A stretch of 64,000 nucleotides of DNA from Pseudoips prasinana (GCA_951640165.1 OX621245.1:23180330-23244329), one strand, 5' to 3'; counted from the first letter of the stretch, positions 34,561 through 46,620 are shown. Program-made: numbers and translations. The notes: generated by a model from the sequence alone, not told the origin.

Positions 34561-35097
34561 ATAGTTTGGGTTTATTGTTTCCCAAAACATATTATCACAT
34601 TACGGACTAAACAGCTGTGATGATGGATTGTTCCTACTAACTTCAATATTGTCACCATACAATGTTCAAACTCTCTGAAAAGTCATAAATTCTGAGAATA
34701 TCCGTTGCTTGTGAGGACTGTAAATGTATTTGAGACGTATCTGAGCAACATTGCTCAAGCACATTTAAAAAATGTTAGATACTATAAAACTGAGGTGGTA
34801 TGGAAATCTATCAAGATGCTTTGCTACAAGAGATCAGCTATGAACTAAATATGCCACCACGGTATAATTCTCTACAATAAAATAAAAGTATATGTGCGAT
34901 GAACGCTTCTATAACAAAACTGTAGGTGAGATTCACAGAAGCTAATACGACTATTTACGACGGAAAGAATAACATTTATTTACAGATTTTAATGGTCCGA
35001 TGTACTATGCCAAATAATTGAATATCAATTGATCGACCACTTTAAATCGAATATATAAAACATGAACGTTCAGAATATCGAATGGTTACTGAATCAA
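34561..35097. other. Nothing recognised
   Basis: AT-rich sequence without features. Confidence 0.4.
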
Positions 35098-35174
35098 ACA
35101 TTTGTTACAAAAAAGTGGGTTAGGTTAGATCGCAATTCTAATCTAACCTAACCCACTTTTCTTGGAACAAATGT
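35098..35174. repeat. Inverted repeat, 20 perfect bp plus extension
   Basis: 35111-35130 and 35141-35160 are exact reverse complements (AAAAGTGGGTTAGGTTAGAT) with a 10-nt loop. The pairing continues outward into TTTGTT on both sides. Confidence 0.9.
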
Positions 35175-35214
35175 TCGACTATACAACGCACGAGCCGAGC
35201 GAGTGAAGCGCGCG

Positions 35215-35385
35215 TATTATGGCAGCGCGTCGGCCGTTCACGGTTCGAGTCCCGCGCCGGACTACTGTTTGTGTGACCCATAAATAGTTGTTCTGAGTCT
35301 GGATGTAATTTGTGTCCGCCTATTTATCCTTGTAGCCATATAGATTAGATCACCAAGTGCGGGCGTAGTCTTTAAAAAAAAAACA
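35215..35385 (+). repeat. SINE E with a replaced head
   Basis: B box GGTTCGAGTCCCGCGCCGG and body GAGTCTGGATGTAATTTGTG match 20393. The sequence upstream (GAGCGAGTGAAGCGCGCG) replaces the usual A box. A-rich end at 35375. Confidence 0.65.
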
Positions 35386-35394
35386 TACATGTTC

Positions 35395-35490
35395 ATATAT
35401 CATATCTATCCTGGGTGGGAATCGAATCCACGACCTACGGCGTGAAAGGCAAGAATTTACCAACAACGCCAACCGGCAATGGTACAAACA
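35395..35490 (-). repeat. SINE D head fragment
   Basis: GGGTGGGAATCGAATCCACG and TTACCAACAACGCCAACCGG, the complement of the tRNA-like head. Confidence 0.6.
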
Positions 35491-36637
35491 GCGTGATTGT
35501 GACAGAAAATCTAAGAATAATCAACAGACTACAGTAATGTTCCGCATAATTTGATGAAAACGTGATCAAAATATTGTTATGTTATTTGTGCAATAGCCTA
35601 AACAACGTTAACTGGGCCGTCCCCAATTCTGAATCGAGTAGTTAATTGGATAAGGAATTTTGAAGGCGCAATCTAAAATTGTATTATTGGTAAATGGCGA
35701 GTTGTTATTCCCGGTTCTTGTATAACTTAGTTAAATTTACATGAAAATTATGATTCGGGAAAGTATCGATAAAGATTTTATTTTTTTATATTTCTTCACA
35801 TACCTAGAGCAAAGTCGTTTGGCCTTCAAATTCGTTTAAACCACCAGACTATCATAAATTATTAAAAAGGTTTAAGCTTTTAGATGAAAATAAATGGGTG
35901 TTGAACAAAATAAAATCTCGTTTTCATGTTTTTCCACAATTGTGTCTATTCATTCGTCAAAATAGACTTTTTAAGATTGATTTATAAATCCGATTCGAAT
36001 ACCCGCACTTAAATTTATACAATTCATTTTAAAGATCTCTGGAACTTATAAATGCGAGCTAAATGTTTGTATATTCATTTAATGAAAAAGAAAATACGTA
36101 TACAAAACTATTTTTATATCAAAAACCCTACAATGACTATTCTTAGATGGATGTTTAGGATAGTATACCATACAGCATTAAGCTGTAAAGGAAAAGTATC
36201 TATTGTTGTGGTTAAAAGTAAAATCGTATCACTTTCCTGGAAACTAACGATATCGATTTCCAAGAAAAAAAGTAAATGATTGCCTTGCCCGCCGCAGGTG
36301 TTTGGTTCGATTCCCACATAATTTTGTGTGTATGAACATGTCTGTTTGTATCGCATCAACTTAGATCATAGCCAAATAAATATATGTATATCTTGGATAT
36401 TATATCATATAATATACTCGTAATATCATATCATAAAGCACGCTAAAATTTTTCGAAATATGCTACTTTAACAATATTTTTTAAATACTACTAATTACGA
36501 AATTTGAAAATGGAAATCTTACGCTTGAAAATGCACTGTGTTTCAACGATTTATGACTTGTTTATAGTTTTTAGCGCCTTTTAAATATTGCGTGTCTACG
36601 TCACCATACATTGTATATTATTTATTACCTACTTTAA
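35491..36637. other. Mostly unannotated; small SINE scraps
   Basis: A short B-box-bearing scrap (GGTTCGATTCCCAC near 36305, +) and a tail scrap at 36000-36035 are visible. No gene. Confidence 0.45.
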
Positions 36638-37400
36638 GTGTATTTTGCGCCTCAGCAGAGTGTAGCTCGCCTTCAAACTATTTTTAACGTTAAAATATCA
36701 GGCAGGTTAACTGTTTATAGCTGTTTGGCAAAATTCACACTCGTTCGTAACAATCTGTGTGACAAATTTCATTATGGTCGTCCGTCTACCGCTAATGACA
36801 ATGAAAACATCATCGAAACAGACGGGCATGTGACCTACAATGTATCCTGCCACTTAGGTATAAGTCAGATATAATCAATTCTATACCAAATATGTGTTCC
36901 TGATGTATCCCTCACAATTCAAAAGAGGTTCAAAAAACAGACCGCGTCCCTTGGTGCTATTGCATGCTTAACAGATTCAACGAAGGGACGTTAAATTTGA
37001 TGTGGGACATAGCGACAGGTAGTGAATTTACAGATACGATCCCAAAAGATAGCAGCATACGACTGTTTGGGTCTATTCAGGTGAGCCAATACTAACGAGT
37101 GTGGGGTCTGCCGCTGGGCGGATGGTTGCTACTTTCTTTAATAAAAGTGGACAAGTGGCTACTGCCAATTTGGACGAACGTCTCACAGTAAATAGTAATT
37201 GGAACACAACCATTTGTTTGCCAGAGGTTATAAAAGTCCGTAAAAATAACCAAAAACGGCGAACAATGTTTTTAAAGAAAAAAATATGTAGATATTATGG
37301 GCCATACTGCACTCCTGGCAATCTTTTTATCGTGTTTAAAAAAGTCAAGAATCATGAGGGCATCGATTTTCATAAACATAATAGGGGGGTGGGGGTATAG
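36638..37400 (+). pseudogene. Mariner-type transposase, heavily decayed
   Basis: Mariner transposase cuts and pastes its own element at TA sites. Here two frames keep recognisable pieces. 36638-36874 has a DKFHYGRPSTANDNENI block, resembling the linker after the N-terminal helix-turn-helix (GRPST..), followed by HLGIS. 37101-37400 has MVATFFNKSGQVATANL and VNSNWNTTICLPEV, matching the catalytic-domain core. Frameshifts and stops separate them. The catalytic aspartates and the end of the protein are not preserved, and no terminal repeats were found. Old and inactive. Confidence 0.75.
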
Positions 37401-38394
37401 AAAACTTTTTTAGAGGTTACCACGGAAGTGTAGCATAAATATTTTCAAAAAAATTAGTTTAATCGTACGTAAGATTGCATTCAAGCCAAACAAGAATTTT
37501 ATTTAAAAATTAAATAAGTAATCAAATTAAATTATTGTTGACTAGTCACAGTACCTAATCTATAGTTATAGATTGTGCATACAATTGATTCATTACATGT
37601 AAAACATTTAAATTACCGTGCAATATGGCTGCACGCCGAATTCGCAGGCCTTAATGTGATTCCAATGGCGTAATCAGCCACTCCTTCCAAATTCAGTAAT
37701 GTGCCACCCAATATTATAAATTATATTTAGTAGAATAAGATTTTATGGCACAATGATGGATTGCAGTTGTATGTTTGTAAAATGGGTCTCAAAAAGTTAG
37801 GTATCCATAAAACAATAGGAATGGGGAAAAATATAATAATGGGGACTAATTTTGCAACAATGAGCACAAATAACAAAAACATCTTGAAACTCTTTATATA
37901 ACCCACAGAAATGGGTCAAATATCGTTTGGAAATGGACGAAACCCTATCGGCGGGGACCAATAAAGGTTCATTCTCACCCAAATAAAACGATTGCGGTTG
38001 ACCCGTTTTAGAATATATAGTATAGCATGCGTGAATTTTAACTAATAAGTACATTACTATTTTTACAATACATTGTGATAATTATTTTAGGTCGGTTTAT
38101 TCACCAAACTTTTAGGAACGTACTTTCAATTTCCACACGGTACATATTCACAGGATAAATTGTATTAATTTTGTAGAATATAAATAAAATTCTTTGAATC
38201 TCGTAATGCTACATGAGAAATTCTAAAATTGAATAACGAAGAACAAACGAATTTAAAATACGTCTGTATGTCTATTAAATTTGTAATCTACATTAAAAAG
38301 AATTACTATTCAAGCCAATTAAGAATTACAAAATAAATAGACTACGAAATACAAACAAAAGCACGGCAAAAAAGCTATCATCATCATTCTCATA
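37401..38394. other. Nothing recognised
   Basis: AT-rich sequence. One 85-codon minus frame without a domain. Confidence 0.4.
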
Positions 38395-38800
38395 TCAATA
38401 TGAAAAGAAATGAAATTAAATTTACTCAGCACTTGGGAATTAACATACACTTGTACTTGTCAAGGTCACAATGTAGTACAGACGCCAGCACATCCAGCTG
38501 ACCAAATCTGTCAAATTTCTTTTATAGATTTTCAACTTTATAACGTAAGCATAAGGTTCACTTTCAATTAGGGAAATTTGACAGATTGGGGAAGGTTGAT
38601 CGGCTGGCGTCTGTACATAAACATATTGGATAGTATAAAAGTTACAAAAAAAATTAATTAGTCCGTCCGTGCGGTTTGTTTTATCGCATATATTTTCTGA
38701 AATCCTAAAATAAATAACAAGTTACTAATCTATTATTTTGAAATTTAGTTCTACTATATTAAAATTAAAGAATGGAAGACTAAAGCAAAAAGTCGAAATT
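38395..38800 (+). repeat. Repeat K copy carrying MITE M
   Basis: CTTGTCAAGGTCACAATG before the MITE and ATAAACATATTGG with GTCCGTCCGTGCGG after it match the uninterrupted reverse copy at 31965-32270. Confidence 0.75.
38476..38616. mobile_element. MITE M copy 3
   Basis: GTACAGACGCCAGCACATC to GGCTGGCGTCTGTAC. Inserted into repeat K. Confidence 0.85.
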
Positions 38801-39505
38801 CTAAATGAGGGTGTGATCACATGCACGGGATCACCGATCACGCGTTAATGGGCCAAAGCGATCCTCGCCGCTGAGGAACCTACCCTAGCTAGCCTGCGGC
38901 TTTAATAGAAAGTAATAGAAATAGCAAAAATTATAGAAAGACGAAAGGATTTCCAAAGATCTCCACAATTGCCGCTATTGCGCTACCCGCATCCGCAACT
39001 TTGAAACAATTTACCTCATACGGCTTATTATTCTATTCTTCCACTAACGTCAGTATATTATTCCATTCTTAAACTACTGCGATCTTACCAAAACACGCGC
39101 TATTCTTCAACTATTGTAACTCAAATTTAGGAAATATGGGATTATTTATCTTCCAGATAAAATATATACTTCCAAAAAAATATAGATTATACGCGAATCA
39201 TTTGAAGTAATACCCACAATTCATGCCTCACTCTTTGCCTAAAGGAAAGGGAAACATGCTTTTTCTACGCTACGATCCCAAAAGTAGTTAGTAGTAATAG
39301 TAGTTGTTTTGCATTCGAATTTGCAATGTGGGATCCAAGATTTAGGAACGTGTCTGAGCTTAACAGTTTTATTGTGTTCCGATACTAGTCATAGGAGTAA
39401 CAATGGCTAAAATGTGGGCGGAATCTACTATTTTCTAAAAATACTCATAAGTTTAAACAGGTACATACGAAAAGGTATGTATCTTGGTACATTAAGATAC
39501 TATAA
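38801..39505. other. Mostly unannotated; RTE scrap at 38948-39005 (-)
   Basis: TCCAAAGATCTCCACAATTG, then GCGCTACCCGCATCC, is the reverse of the RTE-type C-terminal tail. Nothing else recognised. Confidence 0.5.
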
Positions 39506-39609
39506 GAGATGGAATGGACATATCCACGTACAAGTATTATTTATATTATATATGCTACAGCATATAAAATATAAATAATACTCGTACGTGGATATGCCCC
39601 TTCCATCTC
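39506..39609. mobile_element. Foldback element with arms of about 50 bp
   Basis: GGACATATCCACGTAC at the left pairs with GTACGTGGATATGCCC at the right, and TATTATTTATATT with AATATAAATAATA. A few mismatches and a very short loop (about 39553-39560). Confidence 0.9.
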
Positions 39610-40560
39610 AGAACTAATTTCATGAAATCACACATCCCTCACCGGGCTATAATTATAATTTCACCACTATTATTTTATGGCTAATTACTTTACCGATTCT
39701 TGTGGCCTAGTTAAACGAAATTACGCCTCTGAGTTACAAATTGATACAGCAATTGAAAACACCAATTTCCCTGGGGATGCCACGGACCGCTGAAAAAACC
39801 ACTCAAACAATTTGTAAAATATAAAAGTTGGGTCATGGGTGAAACTTTATTTAATTACGCATATGTTTTTGAGCTTAAAAATAATAGAAATTGAACATAG
39901 GAGTTTTAAACTTTTATTGGGAAGTAGGTGTCGTTTTTTCTTTACGAATAAGTCGAGTATTTTGTTTATATTTTGTCTATATACAAGTTATCTTGTTGTT
40001 CATATTTAAAAGAATCTGACGCTGTATACTATTTTTCGTTAGTCACTAGCTATCCCTCTTCTCGTCCATTTCAGAACCTTGGTGGAAAAATAATGTGGAA
40101 TCTATTCACTGTAGGAGAAAATTAAGATGTTAAAAGGAAACTTATATTCAACTAAATAGACAAAACCAACTCATAAAATGTATTCGGTAATTGGAGCGCT
40201 TGTGCGTAGTTCGCTACATAAGTAACACATTCATAAAAATATTACAAGAAGCCACACATTATAAAACCCAAATAAGCTCTCTGAGCTTAATAAAATACAC
40301 GACGTGATTGAAGAACCCAAGATAGCACTTGAAATTGAATATTTATTTTCTGTTTAATATTGTATGCATCTAATGAATGCATTGTAAGAAGTTCAATTCT
40401 TAGGAAAAATGCTAATGATCGCCCTCATTAGGACCGCCGACTTTTTCTGAGAAATGAGCGATCAGAAACTCCCCACAAAAACAATTTAAATCGGAAAGTT
40501 GATACGTTAATCTACTCTTATGCTGTTTTCTATGTTTGCTAGATTAAAAAAGTAAATAAT
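39610..40560. other. Nothing recognised
   Basis: No supportable feature. Confidence 0.4.
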
Positions 40561-40812
40561 AATAATATCTGGGGACAATGTCACACAGATCATCCTAGCC
40601 CCAAACTAAGCAAAGCTTGTACTATGGGTACCAGGCGACGATATACATACTTATATAGATAGATAAATACATATATACATAGAAAACATCCATGACTCAG
40701 AAACAAATATTCGTGCTTATCACACAAATATTTGCACTTACCGGGATTCGAACCCAGGACCACCAGCTTCGTAAGCAGGAGCACTACCAACTAGGCTATG
40801 GTGACCGTCAAA
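40561..40812 (-). repeat. SINE D, near-complete copy
   Basis: The reverse complement of the copies at 13435 and 63675, with the head complement GGGATTCGAACCCAGGACC and the tail AATAATAATATCTGGGGAC. Confidence 0.85.
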
Positions 40813-41332
40813 TAATTTGTCTCTGTCGGGATTAGATCCATACAAATACTTTGTTTCAGCCTACACAATATGACTTAAAATAGGATTTGACAGAGAAATG
40901 ACACAAAAAGAAGGTATTTTGAATTGTTTGATTATGGGCTCAATCTTTAGTTTTATCCGGCAGACCTTCTTCAACTATAAAGAAGAAATTAGTTCGGCAA
41001 AGTAAAGCAATATTTTTCCCGATATCTGCAAGAAATTTTGTTTATTCTTCAACTTCAAACTGGCCCTTGTTTGTGACACAGTTGTTATGAAAATAGTTTT
41101 GGAAAGAAAACTTTTGATTAAATGGCGGAGGTTGTGGCTAAACTTACTGAGTTATCGTCAAAAAAGTAACCACCAAATTATCAATAACTAGTTTTTACTC
41201 GTGTCGTCTATGTCTTCCCAGTTAACTGTCTTCTAATTAAACATATATAACATTATTGTTAGTATTTTATACTGTTAATTATTATCATACATTACTTAGT
41301 AAGTTAGTTTAAAGTATGCAATGCTATGATCA
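40813..41332. other. Nothing recognised
   Basis: No supportable feature. Confidence 0.4.
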
Positions 41333-41580
41333 TCATCATCATCATCATTACAGCTAAATAAGTCCACTGCTGGACAAGCCTCCCTCAAGAATCGTCTTGG
41401 GGGGATATGCCATAATCGCCACGCTTGGCAGGCGGGTTGGCGATCGCAGTAAGATGGTCATAGTAATCAGAAGGAAGCTGCTGCCCGTCCTCTGGTAGAT
41501 ATTCCCTCGGGTCGACTTCTACGCCCCCCACGGGATGAGATGGGGTGATGATATTCTGAATACTATGATATTAAACTATA
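41333..41580 (-). repeat. SINE C, near-complete copy
   Basis: The minus strand ends with GTCCAGCAGTGGACTTATTT and a GATGATGATGAT tail, an RTE-like 3' end suggesting mobilisation by an RTE LINE. The body has GGATATGCCATAATCGCCAC and GATATTCCCTCGGGTCGAC. Confidence 0.8.
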
Positions 41581-41594
41581 AATCTATGATTTTT

Positions 41595-41758
41595 TAAAAA
41601 GACATTGCCCGTATTATGGTGTCTAATGTTGCGGGGCACTTAACAAACACATAACAGACGAACACAAATTCCATCTAGACTCAGAACAACTAGTTATGGG
41701 TCACACAAATAGATGTCGGCGAGGCGACTGTCTTAGCTGCTGCGCCACACGTGCAGGT
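41595..41758 (-). repeat. SINE E copy
   Basis: GGCGAGGCGACTGTCTTAGC and CACACGTGCAG complement the SINE E head. CTAGACTCAGAACAACTAG and TTGCGGGGCACTT match the body. Confidence 0.7.
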
Positions 41759-41919
41759 ATTGTTAGAAGAATGGCGAAAGATAGATATGAATATGATACA
41801 GCTTCTTCATCACTGGAATTCATTTGACTACAAACCTATTTATATCTTATATTAAAAAAAACACTAAGTAATAAGTAACATTTGACATATTATCAAAATA
41901 TTTCTGGTGTAAATTGTGT

Positions 41920-41978
41920 CTTTATAAAAATAAATATAATAAAACCTCCCGGGTTTTATTATATTTATTTTTATAAAG
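41920..41978. repeat. Perfect 27-bp inverted repeat with 5-nt loop
   Basis: 41920-41946 and 41952-41978 are exact reverse complements around TCCCG. AT-rich arms (CTTTATAAAAATAAATATAA, then TAAAACC). Confidence 0.95.
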
Positions 41979-42079
41979 ATGATTTTGTCATATTATAAAT
42001 ACCCGTGCGTTTTAGAAGTGTAGTTTGAAACCCCAAAATATATATTTAAGTATTTTAGATTTGTATTTTTCTAATCTAA

Positions 42080-42117
42080 TATTATACTTCGTAAATTTTT
42101 ATTTACGAAGTATAATA
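42080..42117. repeat. Perfect 17-bp inverted repeat with 4-nt loop
   Basis: TATTATACTTCGTAAAT, TTTT, then the mirror. It lies just before the 3' end of the CR1-like LINE. Confidence 0.9.
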
Positions 42118-42440
42118 ATATGATTCCTTTATTCTTTATTCTTTATTGCACACAGAAATACATATTCATATAAGTCATTAGAGCTAGCATGTACACAGGC
42201 GAGCTTAACTCAACTATGAGTTCTCTTCCAGCAAACCTTTGTCAGAGTGAGAGCTTATATGAGATGGGTTAGAAACAGTGCACAACAATTTGACTTAAAA
42301 ATAATACAAAAACAGAATTTACCAGTGGTAAATAAATATATACATAAACCTGCTTACTAATACTACATACTAAGTTACTTACGTAACTACATACCTAATT
42401 ATATAACATAAATATTAAACATATAATATATACATAAATA

Positions 42441-45338
42441 TTAACTGCCTGCCTGCTTAGTTAATTGAAAGAAGTGTTCTTTTGTTTTTCTCTTAAACAC
42501 GTCAAGAGATGTTGTAGCGCGAATCGAATGTGGAAGGGCATTCCACAAACGCACTGCTTGAACAGTAAATGATCCGTCATACCGGCTTGAGGAGTGAGAA
42601 GACATTCGAAGTAGAAGTGAAGTGGTTGAACGACAGATTTTTTCTCGCGGGACTAAATACTCAAAGCGTTCACGGAGATATGTGGGAGCATTGGTGTTAT
42701 GAAGGATAGAATAGAGGAATGATAGAATATGACAATCTCGACGTCTCCGAATAGGTAGCCAATTCAACTGCGACCGAAACTCGGACACGTGGTCATACTT
42801 TCGGAGGCCGTAAATGAATCGGATACATAAATTCTGGAGACGTTCGAGCTCGTTGAGAAGTTCTTCATTTGCATCCAGGAAACAGACATCGGCATAGTCC
42901 AGAAGAGGAAGTAGAAGTGATTGAGCAAGGTAAATTTTAGTGCGAAAAGGCAAGAACTTCTGAAGCCGTTTTAGGGACTGAAATGAACAGTATACTCTCC
43001 TGCTTACTTCTGCAACATTTGGAATAAGTAATGGGAACGTCATCGTTACTGGAGGTGGACATATATTTACTATTGTGTTAAGCATATACTGGCCACCAAT
43101 AATGAGAGCTTGTGACTTAGATGGGTTTACCAGAAGGCCAAAGCTTTTGGCCCAATCGCTAATGTTACCAAGATCACTATTGATGGCAGCTATGGCTAAA
43201 CTAAAATCCTCCACTTTAAAGTGACGATAAAGCTGCAAGTCGTCTGCGTAAAGATGGTAATTAGAAGATATAATTTTGGTAATAGCATTAATAAATACCG
43301 AGAAGAGAAGAGGAGAGAGTATGCCACCTTGAGGAACACCTGCAGTAAGATTACACCACTCGGAGGTAGCCTCGTCGTGACGGACTGACTGCGAGCGCCC
43401 TCGAAGATAAGATTCAAACCACACAATTACTGAAGACGAGACATTTAGAGAGGATAGGATACCGAGAAGGATGTCAAAGTCAACTGAATTAAAAGCGCTG
43501 CTGAAATCCAGTAACATCATAACCGTTAGTGATTTCCGCTCCATGGCCAAACGGATGTCATCTGTTATTTTGACCAGAGCTGTAGCAGTCCTATGGCCAG
43601 GGCGGAAACCTGATTGGAAAGGGCTCAGCAGGCTTTTGGAAGAGAGATACCGTGAGAGTTGCTTGTTCACAATACTTTCAATGACTTTGGATAGGATAGG
43701 AAGGATAGAAATTGGTCGGTACTGGGATAAGGAAGAAGGATTGGCTGATTTAGGAAGCGGTAGGATAAGGGCTTTTTTCCAAATAGAAGGGAAGGAACTT
43801 GTCTCCAGGGAGAAGTTAATAAGGTGAGTTATTATAGGAGCAAGTTCCTCTAGGATAAGGGAGATCATTTGTAGCTGGAGCCCGTCAACTCCTACAGCTT
43901 TGGTGGATATTGATCGGAAGGAATGTTTAATATCTCGTTCAGCAACTGCTGTAAAAGAGAAAGAAGTACAATCTGGCATTGAAAGGTTAGAGAGGTATCT
44001 AAGAGTTGAAGATTTGGTGGCACTCAATGCGACTGGTGGCTGTGAAAAGTGAGTATTGAGTGCATTGAGATCGACAGCTGTAACACTGCCATTTTCACTT
44101 TTGCCAACACCAAGTGATTTTAGAAATTGCCATACTTTTGTAGTGCTAAGATTATTAATAGAGTTATGTATGTGGCGTCTTTTAGCATCTCGACACATAC
44201 GACTGCAGCGATTTCGGAGCTTTTTATAGACGTCCCAATTTTCATTAGAAGCAACCTTTCTATACCGTCTTTTGGCCTTGTCACGCTTAGACATAAGTTT
44301 TTTTATTTCATCGGAGAGCCATGGTGCAGGTACATGTTTAACCCTCACTTTTTTAATCGGAGCATGGCAATTATATAGATTTAAAATGAACTCAGTAAAT
44401 ATGGCAACTTTTGTGTCCAAGTCGTTACAGTTGTAAACAGGAGACCAGTCAATACTGCCCGCATCCTCCCTCAAACGGTCCAGGACAATGTTTTTGAAGC
44501 TGCGTATGAAGAGATATTGAGACTTACGTCGAGGGCAGCGAATTTTGTATGATAGATATACAAGATCATGATAAGAAAAGGATGCCGGCAACTGGCCATG
44601 AGAAGATACTTTAGATAGGTCGGATACAATTATTAAATCTAAAAGAGAAGGAGAACTGTGAGGAGCATGATGTGTAGCTTCCAGTGGTAGAATGTGCATG
44701 TTGACCGAAAAAATCAGAGAAAGAAGCTTACGACTCCGTGCATCATCCTTAAGTAAACAGGTGTTAAAGTCTCCAAGGATTATTATGTTATCATATTAGG
44801 GCGCAAGATTTTCCAGTTTAGATTCGAAAGAAGAGAAGTAGTCGATATGGCATGATGGACTATAATACACCCCCAAAAGCATTTTCGAATGATTAATGGC
44901 AATTTCGATAAAAAGATTTTCGGCAAATTTTGAATAATCACTTGGAGACTTGTCGACCACCTTATGCTTCAAATCCATGCGTAAATAGATAACCACTCCA
45001 CCACACCCCTTTCCAGTCCTATCATTGCGCACTAGCTTATAGCCAGGTATAGCATACTGTTTCGAAGGAAGTGCAGGTTTAAGAAATGTTTCAGAAACAA
45101 GAATAGCATGAATGAGGTCAGAGTCAAAAGATGACAGAAGGTCAGGGTAATGAGCGTGAATGCTTTGAGCATTTATATGTACCGCATTAAAACATTTAGA
45201 TGACGAAAACGAAAGGTGTGAATAGAGCTGGTCGCGCAGTTGAAGTGATTCATCATCAGTAAATGCACTAGCGTAGTGTTCAGACGTAGAGGAAGAAGAA
45301 CATGAAAGAAAATCGTCGTAATCGCTACTGGCAGACAT
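42441..45338 (-). pseudogene. CR1-like ORF2: endonuclease plus reverse transcriptase, one in-frame stop
   Basis: In intact relatives this protein nicks target DNA and copies LINE RNA onto it. The N-terminal part (45338-44799, 180 codons) has the AP-endonuclease start FNAVHINAQSIHAHYPDL, then SETFLKP and GGVVIYLR. A TAA at 44796-44798 interrupts it. The same frame resumes with ILGDFNTC and runs to 42441. The downstream 752-codon part holds the end of the endonuclease, RT block QYRPISILPILSKVIE, motif A LLDFSSAFNSVD, motif B AGVPQGGILSPLLF and catalytic YADDLQLY (about 43238-43249), then a C-terminal AVRLWNALPHSIR block. All other catalytic motifs look intact. The clade, CR1 or a near relative such as Daphne, is by style only. 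Confidence 0.85.
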
Positions 45339-45791
45339 AATAAACTAAATAATAATATCAATACTATAAATGCGTAATAAAATAACAAATATAAAACAAA
45401 TACAACTAAACGATAATAACCCCTACACACTCATTTTACAAAAAAAAAAAATATAAAAATAAAACTGAACAACAAAATATTGGATAAACAGTGCAGTAAT
45501 AGTACCACGTTTCATCCGTAACGATAAGCGCCAAAAGCCGCAGTCTCACAGGGTATGATTGACATTTGATAGTCGATGAAACAAAATTGTTAAAATGTCA
45601 ATGTCATAGTTGTTATTTCTACACGGAACGCATAATTATTTACCTCCGAGTTATTTACATACAAATCTTAAATACCGTCAAATTACTGGAAGAATACAAT
45701 ATTAACGTGGTAAATTAAGAATGAGACATACTATATAATACTACCAATGAGTGTAGTTCAAAACATTGTCGGAAAGCTACCTCGGAAGATT
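45339..45791 (-). other. Spacer between ORF1 and ORF2 of the CR1-like LINE
   Basis: About 450 bp without an extended frame in the sense direction. Contains an A-rich run (plus strand 45439-45450). Confidence 0.6.
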
Positions 45792-46568
45792 TTATTTCGC
45801 CGGCCTGCGGGATCTCGTAGCTGTAGATGTGTTTACACCTTTGCCGGTGTCTTGCAGAGACTTTCCCTTCTCGGCTCCCTTAGCAGCATCGCACGCTGGT
45901 GGCTGCGTGGCCGGGAACTCAGCCAGGAGAGCACGAAGTTGACTACTAGTCTCGATCTTCCGCTTCGATTGGCCTGCTAGCTGGATTATGATCAAACCTG
46001 CTGATGTCTAGACCTGTTTTTGGCCATAACTTCTGCGCGCATCCATAAAGACTCTGTGTCGCGGTTTTGTCAGGAACTCCGAGAGTGTATAACCCGAACC
46101 CTTCAGCATGGTCTTGGCATTCCAAACTTCACTCCTCCGTGTGTACTGGTGAAAGCGGACCAGGACAGGCCGAGGCTGGCTCTTGTTGGCTCCGAGGCAA
46201 TGACAGACAGCTATATCTGTAGAAGTTAGTTCGGCCAGTTGCATCTTCTCAGTTAAAATACTCACGACTGTAGGCAATGGATCCTCATCTTCAGTAACAC
46301 CGTGTAGCAGCAACACTTTCCTACGAGATGCCATTTCGTGCCGGTCCAGCCCCAAACTCAAAAGTTCAACTTGACTCCTCAGTGCATCAAGTGTCTTACA
46401 GACAAAGGTTTTGAAGTCTGTAAACTCCCGTGACAAACTTGCAATTGTTTTGTGAGGAACTTCAGAACTAACTGCAGCCTTCAGTTCAACCTCATGTTGG
46501 GCCATCCTGCTATTTAATGATTTTGACATCTCCTCCATCTGTTCAGAGAGCTTTGTGTACACATCCAT
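45792..46568 (-). pseudogene. CR1-like ORF1 protein, one in-frame stop
   Basis: ORF1 proteins bind LINE RNA and form the particle that carries it. ATG at 46568; the frame is open to a TAG at 46008-46010 and continues in the same frame to 45792. The first 100 residues have heptad-like leucine/methionine spacing (MEEMSKSLNSRMAQHEVEL), suggesting a coiled coil. RKVLLLHGVTEDED then begins an RRM-like fold, with VLVRFHQYTRRSEVWNAK and a HRVFMDARRSYG block near its end, as in L1-type ORF1 proteins. The stop follows GQKQV, inside the C-terminal domain. No zinc knuckle is seen in the part after the stop, which is rich in Lys, Thr and Ala. Confidence 0.75.
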
Positions 46569-46620
46569 CTTCAATTGTTGTTATTTGTTGGTGAAAGTGA
46601 GTGTTAACAGGAGAATGTTG

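Larger units (their letters stand above)
42126..46620 (-). mobile_element. CR1-like LINE, almost full length
   Basis: Minus-strand element with ORF1 (46568-45792) and ORF2 (45338-42441), about 450 bp between them, and a 3' tail of repeated CTTTATT units (plus strand 42126-42148), the short tandem tail typical of CR1-type LINEs. The 5' boundary is set loosely just upstream of ORF1. Each ORF is broken by one in-frame stop and no frameshift was detected, so the insertion seems fairly recent. Confidence 0.8.

Noticed and set aside
35111..35160. Interstitial telomere repeat
   Set aside because: Only two imperfect TTAGG units, explained by the inverted-repeat arm.
43471..43827. 118-codon plus frame and other frames antisense to LINE ORF2
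   Set aside because: Shadows of the strongly coding minus strand.
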